Position numbers and translations under genes: made by a program | Assembly: GCA_022360075.1 (NCBI GenBank) | Contig: JAKSDN010000915.1 | Span: 1-10,816 of the forward strand | DNA length: 10,816 nt | Source of the DNA: Kiloniellales bacterium | GTDB taxonomy: Bacteria; Pseudomonadota; Alphaproteobacteria; Kiloniellales; JAKSDN01 | Direction of reading: 5' to 3' | Part shown: positions 1-7,348 of the stretch, piece after piece | Numbering within the stretch: the first letter of the stretch is position 1 | How the letters are laid out: each line of letters opens with the position of its first letter | Notes under the pieces: model-generated | Databases searched by the model: none | What the model saw: the letters and a program-made list of their open reading frames with translations, nothing else | What the model was told of the DNA's origin: nothing

Positions 1-300
1 GATCTGGCCGCGTTCCACGAGCTCGTCTCCCACGACGCCGGCAACATCATTCCGGAACAGGTCTGGAAGAAGCACTCGCGAATCACGGCCTGGTTCGAGA
101 GGATGTCCGCCAGGCCGGCCAGCAAGGCCGTGAGCGAGTGGCAGTATGACACCGTGGCCAAAGTGCTTGCCGGTGAGATGAAGGTTGAGTTCAGTCGCCG
201 GACGGCCGTGTTGAAGGGCACGGAGGCCTATGGCGGCCACAACCACGGCATTCCTCACCTGGACGAGAAGGACGACTACATCGCGCGGGTCGAGGCCTAG
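1..300 (+). CDS. Glutathione S-transferase-like protein, C-terminal part (5' end outside window)
   Basis: The frame is open from base 1 to a TAG at 298-300, giving 99 residues of a protein that begins upstream. The visible part resembles the end of the all-helical C-terminal domain of cytosolic glutathione S-transferases: an aspartate-leucine-alanine start (DLAAFHEL), then ITAWFERMSARPASKAV, which matches the family's closing 'W-x-x-R-x-x-x-R-P-A' helix. GSTs conjugate glutathione to electrophiles or perform glutathione-dependent isomerisation or dehalogenation. The N-terminal thioredoxin-like glutathione-binding domain is not visible, so the subclass and catalytic residue cannot be judged. 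Unusually, about 45-50 residues follow the ARPA helix, including a histidine-containing stretch (GGHNHGIPHL). This is longer than the tail of most GSTs. The next gene is on the same strand 95 bp downstream, so the two may be cotranscribed. Family confidence is fair; exact function is unknown. Confidence 0.66.
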   Translation, partial: DLAAFHELVSHDAGNIIPEQVWKKHSRITAWFERMSARPASKAVSEWQYDTVAKVLAGEMKVEFSRRTAVLKGTEAYGGHNHGIPHLDEKDDYIARVEA

Positions 301-395
301 TCGGTGTCGGCGCGATAGATTTCGCCGGCAAGGCGCGATCCGCCGTCCAAAGCTGATGACAGGGGCGCTTCGCTGCGTCTGGGTGAGGACTTCCC

Positions 396-1391
396 ATGGG
401 CTTGGCATCGAGAGCGCAGAGCGGGGCGGCTCGGATCGGAGAGCTCACCTATCTGTCGGCGTCCGTCGAGAGCTCGCTCTACCGCAACGGCAAGGTCTTC
501 ACGCGCCGGGACGGCAGCGGCAACGACAGCCGCTGGGAGGGCGCCGATCTGGAAAAGCGGCCGCTGCCGGTTCAAGACGCGCGGGGCTTAGGGCGCGCGC
601 AGCGCCCAACGCTTGACGCCAATGGCTTCGAGCTGCTCGCGCGTCCCTTGCCGGATCGGGATCTCGTTTTTCTCGACCACGAGCAGGTCGTGCGCGACTA
701 CTACAGGCACTGCGTCGATGTCGTTCGCGAGGCGAGCGGCGCGCGTCTTGTCGCGGCCTTCGACCACAACATTCGGTCCGTCTCCGGCAATGAGAGCAAG
801 CGCCGGATCGAGGGCGGGCAGCAGGTGCAGCCGCCTCTGCACATGGTGCACGGCGACTACACGCTGACCAGTGCACCGCAACGGCTGCGCGACCTGACGA
901 AGCCACCGGCCGAAAACGACACCTATCGCAGCCTGCTCTCCAATGGCGAGTCGCTCCTCGACGAGGCGGATGTGGCGCGTGTGCTCGGCTCCGGCCGCTT
1001 CGCGATCATCAACCTCTGGCGCAACATCGCCGCGGAGCCGGTCGCCACCCATCCGCTCGCGCTTTGCGACGCGGCCAGCGTGCGGCCCCGCGATCTGGTG
1101 GTTTTCGAGATCCACTACAGCGATCGGGTCGGCGAGAACTACTATGCGAAGCACTCGGGCGACCATCGCTGGTACTTCTATTCTGCGCTGACCCGCGACG
1201 AAGCGCTATTGATCAAGCAGTGGGACTCGGCCGGGGCGCTGGCGCGCTCGAAAGGCGCGAAGGCCGACGCGACGAGCCCGGACGGCCCCTGCACCTTCAG
1301 TTTCCACAGCGCCTTCGAGGACCCGACGCGGCCGCCGGACGCCCCCGACCGCTGGAGCATCGAAGTGCGCTGTGTCGCGCTCTACGCTTAG
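396..1391 (+). CDS. CmcJ/NvfI-family oxidoreductase (putative Fe(II)-dependent oxygenase/hydroxylase)
   Basis: A 331-residue protein, about the usual length for the family. It resembles proteins named after CmcJ (cephamycin 7-methoxylation) and fungal NvfI, an Fe(II)/2-oxoglutarate-dependent enzyme. Seen in the sequence: an H-x-D pair at H152/D154 (VHGDYT), an NLWRN block at 206-210 (many relatives have WRP here), a DLVVFEIHY strand near 233-241, the hallmark WYFYSALTRDEALLIKQWDS around 259-278, and FHSAFEDP at 303-310 supplying a second histidine (H304). R325 near the C-terminus could bind a carboxylate co-substrate. H152, D154 and H304 could form a facial triad; this is inference from the family. 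No signal peptide is seen, so it should be cytoplasmic. The ATG is supported by GGTGAGGA at 382-389, 6 nt upstream. It lies downstream of the GST-like gene on the same strand, so the two may act on a common small molecule. The substrate is unknown. Confidence 0.8.
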   Translation: MGLASRAQSGAARIGELTYLSASVESSLYRNGKVFTRRDGSGNDSRWEGADLEKRPLPVQDARGLGRAQRPTLDANGFELLARPLPDRDLVFLDHEQVVRDYYRHCVDVVREASGARLVAAFDHNIRSVSGNESKRRIEGGQQVQPPLHMVHGDYTLTSAPQRLRDLTKPPAENDTYRSLLSNGESLLDEADVARVLGSGRFAIINLWRNIAAEPVATHPLALCDAASVRPRDLVVFEIHYSDRVGENYYAKHSGDHRWYFYSALTRDEALLIKQWDSAGALARSKGAKADATSPDGPCTFSFHSAFEDPTRPPDAPDRWSIEVRCVALYA

Positions 1392-1533
1392 GGCGTCTTC
1401 GCAGGCGCTGCGGTTGCTCTATGTCCTTGCCGTGGCGTCGTACTTTGATTTGTCGGCAGCGATCGATGGTGACCTCCGAGGGAATCGGTGACACGAGGTC
1501 GTCCATCACGCTGCTGAGCCGGGCCTCCTGACG
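1392..1533. other. Intergenic gap between convergent genes, no gene recognised
   Basis: About 140 bp separate the ends of the convergent oxidoreductase gene and importer operon. I see a small inverted repeat (CGCAG-gcg-CTGCG, 1400-1412) just after the oxidoreductase stop. I see no T-run and so no convincing intrinsic terminator for either side. Short reading frames here have no ribosome-binding site and no recognisable motif. Confidence 0.5.
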
Positions 1534-2538
1534 TCACGCCCCATCGTTGAGGTGGCAGGCGGACAGCCGGCCCGGCGCGATCTCCCTTAGCCGAGGTCGT
1601 TCGCGGCGGCAGCGCTCGCTGGCATGGGGACAGCGAGGATGGAAATGACAGCCGCTCGGCGGCGCCAGCGGCGAGGGGATTTCGCCCTCGATCGGCACGA
1701 AATCGCGCCGACGCAAATCGAGGCGCGGCACCTCCTGCAGCAATGCCTGGGTATAGGGATGGTTGGGGGCGGCGAACAGCGCCTCGGTCGATGCCGACTC
1801 GACGATCCGGCCGAGGTACATGACGACCAAGCGGTCGCTCAGGTGCTCGACCACGGCGAGGTCGTGGCTGATGAAGAGGTAGGTCAGTCCGAAGCTGTCC
1901 TTGAGCTCCATCAGCAGATTGATCACCTGCGCCTGGATCGAGACGTCGAGCGCCGCCACCGCCTCATCGCAGACCAGGAAGTCGGGCTTCAGCGCCAGCG
2001 CCCTGGCGATGCAGATGCGCTGACGCTGACCACCCGAGAACTGGTGCGGGTAGCGGTCGCGGTAGCTGGGATCGAGGCCGACGCGGCGCATCAGATCGTC
2101 GACGTAGTCGCCGAGCTCGGCCGCAGCAACGATACCGTGGACGCGCGCTGCCTCGCCGATGATGCGCTTGACCTTGTGGCGCGGGTTGAGCGAGGCGAAG
2201 GGATCCTGAAACACCATCTGCACTTTGAGGCGCCAGTCGCGCGCTTCGTCACCGGCAAGATCGCCAACGTCTGCGCCCCGGAACCGCAGGCCGCCTTCGC
2301 TCGCCTCGTCGATCCCGGCGATGATCCGGCCCAGGGTCGATTTGCCGCATCCCGACTCGCCGGCCAGCCCAACGACCTCGCCCTCGGCGATCGTGAGGTC
2401 GATGCCGTCGACGGCGTGGACGACGCGCTCGCGGTAGCCGCCGCCGAACAGATTGACGAGGCGCTTGGCCGTGTCGACCGGCTGGACGAAGCGCTTGTGA
2501 ATGCCCGCAAGCTCGATGATGGGCGTTCCGCCGCTCAC
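1534..2538 (-). CDS. dppF: Peptide-type ABC importer ATP-binding protein, DppF/OppF-like
   Basis: A 334-residue cytoplasmic ATPase, full length for the DppF/OppF family. In order: Walker A GESGCGKST (60-68), Q-loop in QMVFQDP (107-113), signature FSGGQRQR (167-174), Walker B FLVCDE (187-192), D-loop ALDVS (196-200) and H-loop H225 in FISHD. The C-terminal oligopeptide-transporter region carries HPYTQALL (260-267) and cysteines 297, 303, 310 and 328. Cysteines in this tail are known in the family and can hold an iron-sulfur cluster in some members; whether they do so here is not known. The protein should pair with the neighbouring DppD-like ATPase to power the importer. The start is GTG at 2538, overlapping the preceding gene's stop as GTGA, with AAGGTGAT just upstream; this points to translational coupling. 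It is the last gene of the operon. The substrate cannot be deduced from the ATPase. Confidence 0.93.
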   Translation of the reverse strand: MSGGTPIIELAGIHKRFVQPVDTAKRLVNLFGGGYRERVVHAVDGIDLTIAEGEVVGLAGESGCGKSTLGRIIAGIDEASEGGLRFRGADVGDLAGDEARDWRLKVQMVFQDPFASLNPRHKVKRIIGEAARVHGIVAAAELGDYVDDLMRRVGLDPSYRDRYPHQFSGGQRQRICIARALALKPDFLVCDEAVAALDVSIQAQVINLLMELKDSFGLTYLFISHDLAVVEHLSDRLVVMYLGRIVESASTEALFAAPNHPYTQALLQEVPRLDLRRRDFVPIEGEIPSPLAPPSGCHFHPRCPHASERCRRERPRLREIAPGRLSACHLNDGA

Positions 2539-3536
2539 GGCGCATCACCTTCCGCGCTGAGCGGGTGGGCGCAGCGCAGCCAGTGGCGGGGTGCATGCTC
2601 GGTGAACGCGGGCATCGTCTCGCAGGCCCTGTCCGCGCGCGGGCAGCGGCCGCGGAAGCTGCAGCCAGGTGGCAGGTCGATGAGCGACGGAGTCATGCCG
2701 GAAATCTGAGACAACGGCTGCTTCCGCCGATTACGGCTGGGCACCGAATCGATCAGGCCACGCGTATAAGGATGGCGTGGCCGATCAAGCACGTCGCTCA
2801 CCGTTCCCAGCTCGACCAGCCGGCCCGCGTACATCACGGCAATGCGATCGGCGAGGCCGGCAACGACGGTGAGGTCGTGGGTGATCCAGATCATCGCCGT
2901 GCCGGTCATGCGGCACAGCTTCTGAACCTCGTAGAGAATCTGCGCCTGGATCGTGACGTCGAGCGCCGTGGTCGGCTCGTCGGCGATGATCAGGTCGGGT
3001 TTGTGCAGCATGGCTATGGCGATGCTGACACGCTGGCGCATACCGCCCGAGAACTGATGCGGATAGGCAGCGAGGCGTTCGTCGGGCGCGGAGATGCCCA
3101 CCATCGCCAGCGCCTCGCGACAGCGTTCGCGCGCTGCTTTGGCGTCGACAACCTCGTGCGCCCGGATGGCTTCGATCATCTGTGTGTCTATGCGAAACAC
3201 CGGGTTCAGCGTCATTGCCGGATCCTGGAAGATCATGGCGATGCGGGCGCCGCGCAGCGCGCGCAGTCGATCGGGGCTGGCGGCCACTAGGTCCTCGCCC
3301 TTGAAAAGCACACGGCCCGATACGATGCGCCCGGGCGGATCGACCAGTCCGAGGATCGAGAAGCCGGTAACCGTCTTGCCCGAGCCGGACTCGCCGACCA
3401 GCCCCAGCACCTCGCCCTTGCCGACGGTAAAGCTGACGCCGTCGACCGCCCTGACCACGCCGGCCTGGGTGTGGAAGTGGGTCGCGAGCTCTTCGACCGC
3501 CAAGGTCGGCGCAGCATCGTTCATGCCAATGACCAT
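2535..3536 (-). CDS. dppD: Peptide-type ABC importer ATP-binding protein, DppD/OppD-like
   Basis: With the start chosen here the protein has 333 residues, normal for DppD. It carries Walker A GESGSGKT (48-55), Q-loop Q104 in [12 protein letters not shown], signature FSGGMRQR (162-169), Walker B LIIADE (182-187), ALDVTIQAQ (191-199) and H-loop H220 in WITHD. Its C-terminal tail has HPYTRGLI and cysteines 292, 298, 305 and 322, as in its DppF-like partner. Three in-frame ATGs are possible. ATG 3545 makes an ATGA contact with the upstream permease stop, but its AGGA abuts the codon. ATG 3536 has the same AGGA 9 nt away and is preferred. ATG 3524 (MNDAAPTL) is closest to the family's usual N-terminus. 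A longer open frame upstream only shadows the permease gene. The stop overlaps the GTG of the next ATPase gene. Confidence 0.92.
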   Translation of the reverse strand: MVIGMNDAAPTLAVEELATHFHTQAGVVRAVDGVSFTVGKGEVLGLVGESGSGKTVTGFSILGLVDPPGRIVSGRVLFKGEDLVAASPDRLRALRGARIAMIFQDPAMTLNPVFRIDTQMIEAIRAHEVVDAKAARERCREALAMVGISAPDERLAAYPHQFSGGMRQRVSIAIAMLHKPDLIIADEPTTALDVTIQAQILYEVQKLCRMTGTAMIWITHDLTVVAGLADRIAVMYAGRLVELGTVSDVLDRPRHPYTRGLIDSVPSRNRRKQPLSQISGMTPSLIDLPPGCSFRGRCPRADRACETMPAFTEHAPRHWLRCAHPLSAEGDAP

Positions 3537-3541
3537 CCCGG

Positions 3542-4465
3542 TCATTCCTGAATTCTGGGATTGAGAACGTCGCGCAGCTGATCGCCGACCAGATTGATGC
3601 TGACGATAGTGATCAGGAGCGCAAGCCCGGGATAGACGCTGAGCCAGTAGCGACCGCTCAGCATGTACTGATAACCGTTGGAGATGAGCAGGCCGAGCGA
3701 CGGCTCGGTCACCGGCAAGCCAACGCCGAGGAAAGATAGCGTCGCCTCGATCGCGATGGCGCTCGCCACCTCGATGGTTGCCAGCACGATGAGCGGTGCC
3801 ATGCAGTTGGGCAGGAGATGCTGGAAGATGATGCGCGCGGTGCCCAGGGACTGGCAGCGCGCCGCGGCGATGTATTCCTTCTGGCGTTCGACCACCGCCG
3901 ACGAGCGCACGGTGCGGGCGTAGTAGGCCCATTGCACGGCGACCAGGGCGAAGATGATCTTGTCGACACCGCGTCCCAACACGGCGAGCAGGATCAATGC
4001 CAACAACACAGCCGGAAAGGCGAGCTGCATATCGACGATTCGCATGATGACCGTGTCGACCCGTCCGCCGAAGTAGCCGGCGACGATGCCCGCGGCCGTG
4101 CCGATGATCAGCGCGATCACGCCGCTCGATACAGCGACGCCAAGGCTGATGCGAAGTCCGTAGATGATCGCGCTGACCATGTCGCGGCCCTGGTCGTCTG
4201 TTCCGAGCATATAGAGCTGGCCGTCCGAGCTCACAGAACCGGGTGGGAGGCCGGAATCCCAGAGGCTGAGTTGCGCGAGATCGTAAGGGTTCTGGAGTGT
4301 GAAAAAGGGGCCAAACAGTGCGAGGAGGACGATCGCCACGAATACCGCGAATGCCGCCATAGCGAGCTTGCTGGCGGCGAAGTCGACGACAAACTGGCGG
4401 AAGGGCGAACGCGAGCCGGGGCGCGTGGCGCCCGTGGGCAAAGCTCCGTTGACGATTCGGCTCAC
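3542..4465 (-). CDS. dppC: Peptide-type ABC importer permease, DppC/OppC-like
   Basis: A 307-residue inner-membrane permease of the DppC/OppC family. The N-terminus is cytoplasmic, followed by a first membrane segment near 34-54. Then come a periplasmic stretch with the family block LGTDDQGRDMVSAIIYGLRISL (positions 87-108) and further hydrophobic segments near 108-130, 145-163, 168-184, 222-246 and 276-296. The EAA-type loop that contacts the ATPase is at 199-220 (YIAAARCQSLG, then HLLPN). It should form a heterodimer with the DppB-like subunit as the translocation path. The start is GTG at 4465, whose GTGA overlaps the stop of the upstream permease gene; there is no in-frame ATG close by. 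Its own TGA lies in an ATGA contact with the next gene. The family call is secure; the imported substrate is not known. Confidence 0.94.
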   Translation of the reverse strand: MSRIVNGALPTGATRPGSRSPFRQFVVDFAASKLAMAAFAVFVAIVLLALFGPFFTLQNPYDLAQLSLWDSGLPPGSVSSDGQLYMLGTDDQGRDMVSAIIYGLRISLGVAVSSGVIALIIGTAAGIVAGYFGGRVDTVIMRIVDMQLAFPAVLLALILLAVLGRGVDKIIFALVAVQWAYYARTVRSSAVVERQKEYIAAARCQSLGTARIIFQHLLPNCMAPLIVLATIEVASAIAIEATLSFLGVGLPVTEPSLGLLISNGYQYMLSGRYWLSVYPGLALLITIVSINLVGDQLRDVLNPRIQE

Positions 4466-5439
4466 GGGCTCCCCTCGGACAGCCGTACCCGCGGGTCGAG
4501 TATCGAGTAGAGGATGTCGACCACGAGGTTGATGACGATGAACAAGCCGACCGTAACGAGCAGGTAGGCGACGATCACCGGTCGATCGAGCAGGGTAATC
4601 GAATCGATGATCAGCTTGCCCATGCCGGGCCAGGCGAAAACGCTTTCGGTGACCACGGCGAAGGCGATGATCAGGCCGAACAAAAGGCCCATCACCGTGA
4701 CCACCGGGATCATGATGTTCTTGAGCACATGGGTAAAGAGAATGCGCGTGTCGGTGAGTCCCTTGGCGCGCGCGTACTTCACGTAGTCGAGCTGAAGGTG
4801 TTCGCGGACGCCGGCGCGGGCCAGTCGAATGACCATGGCCATGGGAAAGAGCGACAGGTTGATGGCCGGCAACAGGATGTGGCGGAGACCGTCGAGGGTC
4901 AGCAAGCTGGTTTCAAAACCGAGCAGGGAGACGGTTTCACCCCGCCCCGTGGAGGGCAGATAGCCGAGTTCGATCGAAAACAGGATGATTAGCATCAGGC
5001 CGACCCAGAAACTGGGCAGGCTGAAGCCGAGAATCGATCCCGTCATGATGATCCGGCTTACCGGCTTGTCCGACCAATATCCCGCGATCAGCCCGAGTGG
5101 CAGACCGACGACCACGGCGATGAACATGGCCACCATCGTGAGTTCGAGAGTTGCGGGGAAGCGCTGAAGGATGAGCTTCAGCGCGGGTTCGCCGAAGACG
5201 AAGGAGTCGCCGAGATTGCCGGTGAGGGCGTTCTTCAGGAAGAAGAAGTATTGTTCGTGAAGCGGTCGGTCGAGGCCGAGATTGCGAATGGTCTGCTCGA
5301 CGATCTCCGCCGGAGATCGGGGATCGATCAACGCGGCTACCGGATCCCCAATGGCGAATACGCCGGCAAACACGACTAACGACATGGCGAACAGAACGAC
5401 TACGCTCTGCAGAAGCCGCCGGAGCAGAAATACACCCAT
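4462..5439 (-). CDS. dppB: Peptide-type ABC importer permease, DppB/OppB-like
   Basis: A 325-residue inner-membrane permease. It starts with the typical DppB N-terminus (MGVFLLRRLLQS) and a first membrane segment at about 9-30, followed by GDPVAALIDP and the periplasmic block LGLDRPLHEQY (54-64). Further membrane segments lie near 98-120, 133-157, 186-206, 240-264 and 287-311. The EAA-type coupling loop is at 219-241 (YVKYARAKGLTD, then HVLKN). I chose ATG 5439. The frame is open to a TTG at 5457, but the ATG has a purine-rich GGACGGGACGAG directly upstream and gives the family N-terminus without six extra residues. It follows the binding-protein gene across a 70-bp gap that holds a strong hairpin, and its stop overlaps the next permease gene by 4 bp. 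Confidence 0.93.
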   Translation of the reverse strand: MGVFLLRRLLQSVVVLFAMSLVVFAGVFAIGDPVAALIDPRSPAEIVEQTIRNLGLDRPLHEQYFFFLKNALTGNLGDSFVFGEPALKLILQRFPATLELTMVAMFIAVVVGLPLGLIAGYWSDKPVSRIIMTGSILGFSLPSFWVGLMLIILFSIELGYLPSTGRGETVSLLGFETSLLTLDGLRHILLPAINLSLFPMAMVIRLARAGVREHLQLDYVKYARAKGLTDTRILFTHVLKNIMIPVVTVMGLLFGLIIAFAVVTESVFAWPGMGKLIIDSITLLDRPVIVAYLLVTVGLFIVINLVVDILYSILDPRVRLSEGSP

Positions 5440-5462
5440 CTCGTCCCGTCCACCCAAGGAAA

Positions 5463-5485
5463 GGGGAAGGCCAACGGCCTTCCCC
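5463..5485 (-). terminator. Intercistronic hairpin between binding-protein and permease genes
   Basis: A perfect inverted repeat, GGGGAAGGCC with a 3-nt loop and GGCCTTCCCC, lies 24 nt past the binding-protein stop (reading the - strand). In the transcript it is followed by UUUCCUU, a weak U-tract. It resembles an intrinsic terminator but the U-run is broken. It more likely gives partial termination, or protects the upstream mRNA 3' end, than a full stop, because the downstream permease gene has no other obvious promoter. The family-level pattern of excess binding protein over membrane parts fits this. Confidence 0.72.
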
Positions 5486-5509
5486 CTAGAAGTCGGGTGA
5501 CTGGCGCGA

Positions 5510-7093
5510 TTACTCGGCCAGGGTCACTTCCATGGCATGCGTTTCCTCGTCGGCCCTGGTGTTGTACTTCAGGCCTTTTCGGGTCGCGACGATAACGCTC
5601 TGATAGTGCACTGGGATCAGCGCGACATCTTTCATTGCCATCGCCATCGCTTCCTGCTCGATGGCATGCCTTTCGGCGGCGTCAAGCGTTTGCGTCGCTT
5701 TGATCACGAGAGCGTCGAATTCCGGATTGGAATAGCGGCCGTGATTGTACAACCCAATGCCACGATCCTTGTCGTAGGTCTGCATCAAGTTCCAAAGCGT
5801 GTCGGCTTCGCCGCTGGCTGCGCTACCCCACCCCAGCATGAAGAAGCTGAACGCCTCCTCGCCTTCACGCTTACCAGCCCGCGGGAAGTAGACCGCTTTG
5901 GGCATCGTCTCTACCTTCATGTCGAAGCCAACGCGCGCGAGCATTTGACCGATCGCCTGACAGACCTTGCCGTCGTTGACATAGCGGTCGTTCGGGCAGT
6001 GGACGGTCAGGCCGAAAGCATCCGGATAGCCGGCCTCGGCCAGTAAGGCCTTGGCACCTTCGGGATCGTAGGCCGTCAATGGAATGTCGGGGTTGTAGCC
6101 GCCAAATCCCGGCGGAACGGTCTGTGCCGCGGGTGTCGCCAGGTTCTCCATTACCTTTTGGGTCATCACATTACGATCGATCGCTTTTGAAACCGCCTGT
6201 CGCACGCGAATGTCGAGGAAGGGGTTCGGCGACAGAGCTTCGCCGGTCTTTTTGTCGACAGCGTAGGACGAAACATCCCTGGCCATGTCTGTGTAGAAGT
6301 AGATCGTCCGATCCGACGGCCCGGTATGGACTTCGGTTTTCGGGTCGTTTTCAAGCCGCGCAACATCCGACGGCGAGACGAAATCGATCACGTCTACATC
6401 GCCGCTGAGCAGCGCAGCGACCCGTGCCGCATCGTCTTCGATGAACTTGAAGGTGACATTGTCCCAGATCGGCCGCTCGCCCCAATAATCGTCGTTTCGG
6501 GTCAGCAGCAGTTCCTCGCCAGGCGTGTAGCTGACGAACTTGTATGGCCCAGCGCCGACCGCAGCGCCGGTCTTAAAGTCAGGCGTAGACGCGGTTTTCG
6601 CGATTTCGCTGGGGATGATCGCGACCTGCGTCAGCGGACCCGGCAGCAGGGGTTCGGGTTTTTCAGTTCTAAAGTGAATGGTCAACGGATCGACTACGAT
6701 CGTCTCGGCGATACCGCGCAGGTTGCCCGAATAAGGGCTGGCCGTATTCGGGATCGTCTTTACACGCTCGAACGAGGCGACGACATCCTCGGCATCGAGC
6801 GCCGATCCATCGTGGAAGCGCACGCCCTTGCGGAGCTTGAACTCCCAGACCGTATCCGAAATTGGCCTGAAGGACTCGGCGAGGTCGGGAATCTTCTGCG
6901 CCTTCTCGTCGTTGGACACGAGGTGGCCGTAGAGATGCCGGTAGTAGGCGACGTTGGTCGACAGCCAGAAGAAATGCGGGTCCATCTCGATCTCGGCCCG
7001 GGCGCCGATGGTCAAGTCTTCTGCTTGCGCAACAAGCGAAACCATCGACGCGGTCAGCACGCCGGCTGCGAATCGCAACAATCTAGTCCTCAT
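5510..7093 (-). CDS. Periplasmic substrate-binding protein of peptide-type ABC importer (family 5)
   Basis: A 527-residue solute-binding protein of the DppA/OppA (SBP_bac_5) family, which captures peptides or similar ligands for the permease. It has a Sec signal peptide: basic MRTRLLR, a hydrophobic stretch at 8-21, and probable cleavage after AQA at residue 24. Family landmarks are WEFKLRKGVRFHDGSALDAEDVV (positions 83-105), GAGPYKFVSY (180-189), DDYWGERPIWDNVTFKFI (201-218) and DIRVRQAVSKAIDR (294-307). A pair of cysteines at 366 and 378 could form a disulfide in the periplasm (inference). The start is ATG 7093, fixed by AGGGAGGT 5 nt upstream and the signal peptide. A longer frame reaching 7165 adds 24 residues without signal character and is rejected. 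It is the first gene of the importer operon, divergent from an amidohydrolase gene. The ligand cannot be read from sequence; a dipeptide or modified peptide is a reasonable guess. Confidence 0.93.
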   Translation of the reverse strand: MRTRLLRFAAGVLTASMVSLVAQAEDLTIGARAEIEMDPHFFWLSTNVAYYRHLYGHLVSNDEKAQKIPDLAESFRPISDTVWEFKLRKGVRFHDGSALDAEDVVASFERVKTIPNTASPYSGNLRGIAETIVVDPLTIHFRTEKPEPLLPGPLTQVAIIPSEIAKTASTPDFKTGAAVGAGPYKFVSYTPGEELLLTRNDDYWGERPIWDNVTFKFIEDDAARVAALLSGDVDVIDFVSPSDVARLENDPKTEVHTGPSDRTIYFYTDMARDVSSYAVDKKTGEALSPNPFLDIRVRQAVSKAIDRNVMTQKVMENLATPAAQTVPPGFGGYNPDIPLTAYDPEGAKALLAEAGYPDAFGLTVHCPNDRYVNDGKVCQAIGQMLARVGFDMKVETMPKAVYFPRAGKREGEEAFSFFMLGWGSAASGEADTLWNLMQTYDKDRGIGLYNHGRYSNPEFDALVIKATQTLDAAERHAIEQEAMAMAMKDVALIPVHYQSVIVATRKGLKYNTRADEETHAMEVTLAE

Positions 7094-7098
7094 TCCGT

Positions 7099-7106
7099 AC
7101 CTCCCT
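7099..7106 (-). promoter_or_regulatory. Strong ribosome-binding site of the binding-protein gene
   Basis: On the - strand this reads AGGGAGGT, almost a full complement of the 16S rRNA tail, 5 nt before ATG 7093. It decides the start of the binding-protein gene against the longer open frame that begins at 7165. Confidence 0.85.
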
Positions 7107-7253
7107 GTTGCGGCGCATTGAGCGTTGCGCCTCTCGCCGATTGCCTGTGTGTCGAGCGTCTTCACATCTTGATGGTCCCACCGCTCCAGGGCTCCAGTGA
7201 CTGGAAGTCAAGAGAAACTCCTGATGTGATTTGCAATCAGGCATAGATTAGTT

Positions 7254-7291
7254 GTGTCGATATATAGAACGCATGCGTTATATATTGACAC
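7254..7291. promoter_or_regulatory. 38-bp near-perfect dyad, candidate operator
   Basis: The left half is GTGTCGATATATAGAACGCA. The reverse complement of the right half is GTGTCAATATATAACGCA. The arms match at 17 of 18 positions with a 2-nt insertion (GA) in the left arm, and they abut with no loop. The core AACGCATGCGTT (7268-7279) is a perfect palindrome. Size, symmetry and place between two divergent units fit a binding site for a dimeric or tetrameric regulator. No gene in the window is an obvious partner except possibly the LuxR-type regulator at 8792-9625. Confidence 0.68.
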
Positions 7292-7321
7292 GAATGGTCA
7301 TCGATGTCATCAGCTAATACA

Positions 7322-7348
7322 CACGATGGGGCGGACGCCGGCATCGTG
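7322..7348 (+). repeat. Inverted repeat upstream of the amidohydrolase gene
   Basis: Seven-base arms CACGATG (7322-7328) and CATCGTG (7342-7348) flank 13 bp that contain a nested GGCG/CGCC. It lies about 50-75 bp before the amidohydrolase start. It could be a leader hairpin in the mRNA or an operator half-site pair. There is no T-run after it, so it is not a classic terminator. Confidence 0.42.

Noticed and set aside
1297..1509. Small - strand open frame reaching into the gap after the oxidoreductase gene
   Set aside because: It overlaps the 3' end of a well-supported gene, has no ribosome-binding site, and turns into an arginine/proline-rich shadow after about 35 residues.
1624..2709. Open frame of 361 codons on the + strand
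   Set aside because: It is antisense to both importer ATPase genes, whose motifs are complete. It has no family motif and the composition of a high-GC shadow.
3537..3932. N-terminal extension of the DppD-like frame
   Set aside because: The extra residues are Arg/His/Gly-rich and are read from the alternative frame of the DppC-like permease gene. The family's N-terminus begins near 3536.
3818..4510. Open frame of 230 codons on the + strand
   Set aside because: It is antisense to the DppC-like permease gene, with no motif or ribosome-binding site.
7094..7165. 24-residue N-terminal extension of the binding protein
   Set aside because: The strong ribosome-binding site at 7099-7106 and the signal peptide starting at ATG 7093 make this an untranslated leader.
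7220..7241. CRP-like site (TGTGA at 7225-7229)
   Set aside because: The second half-site TCACA is absent at the required spacing.
6326..7246. Open frame of 306 codons on the + strand
   Set aside because: It is antisense to the binding-protein gene and its control region and shows no recognisable domain.
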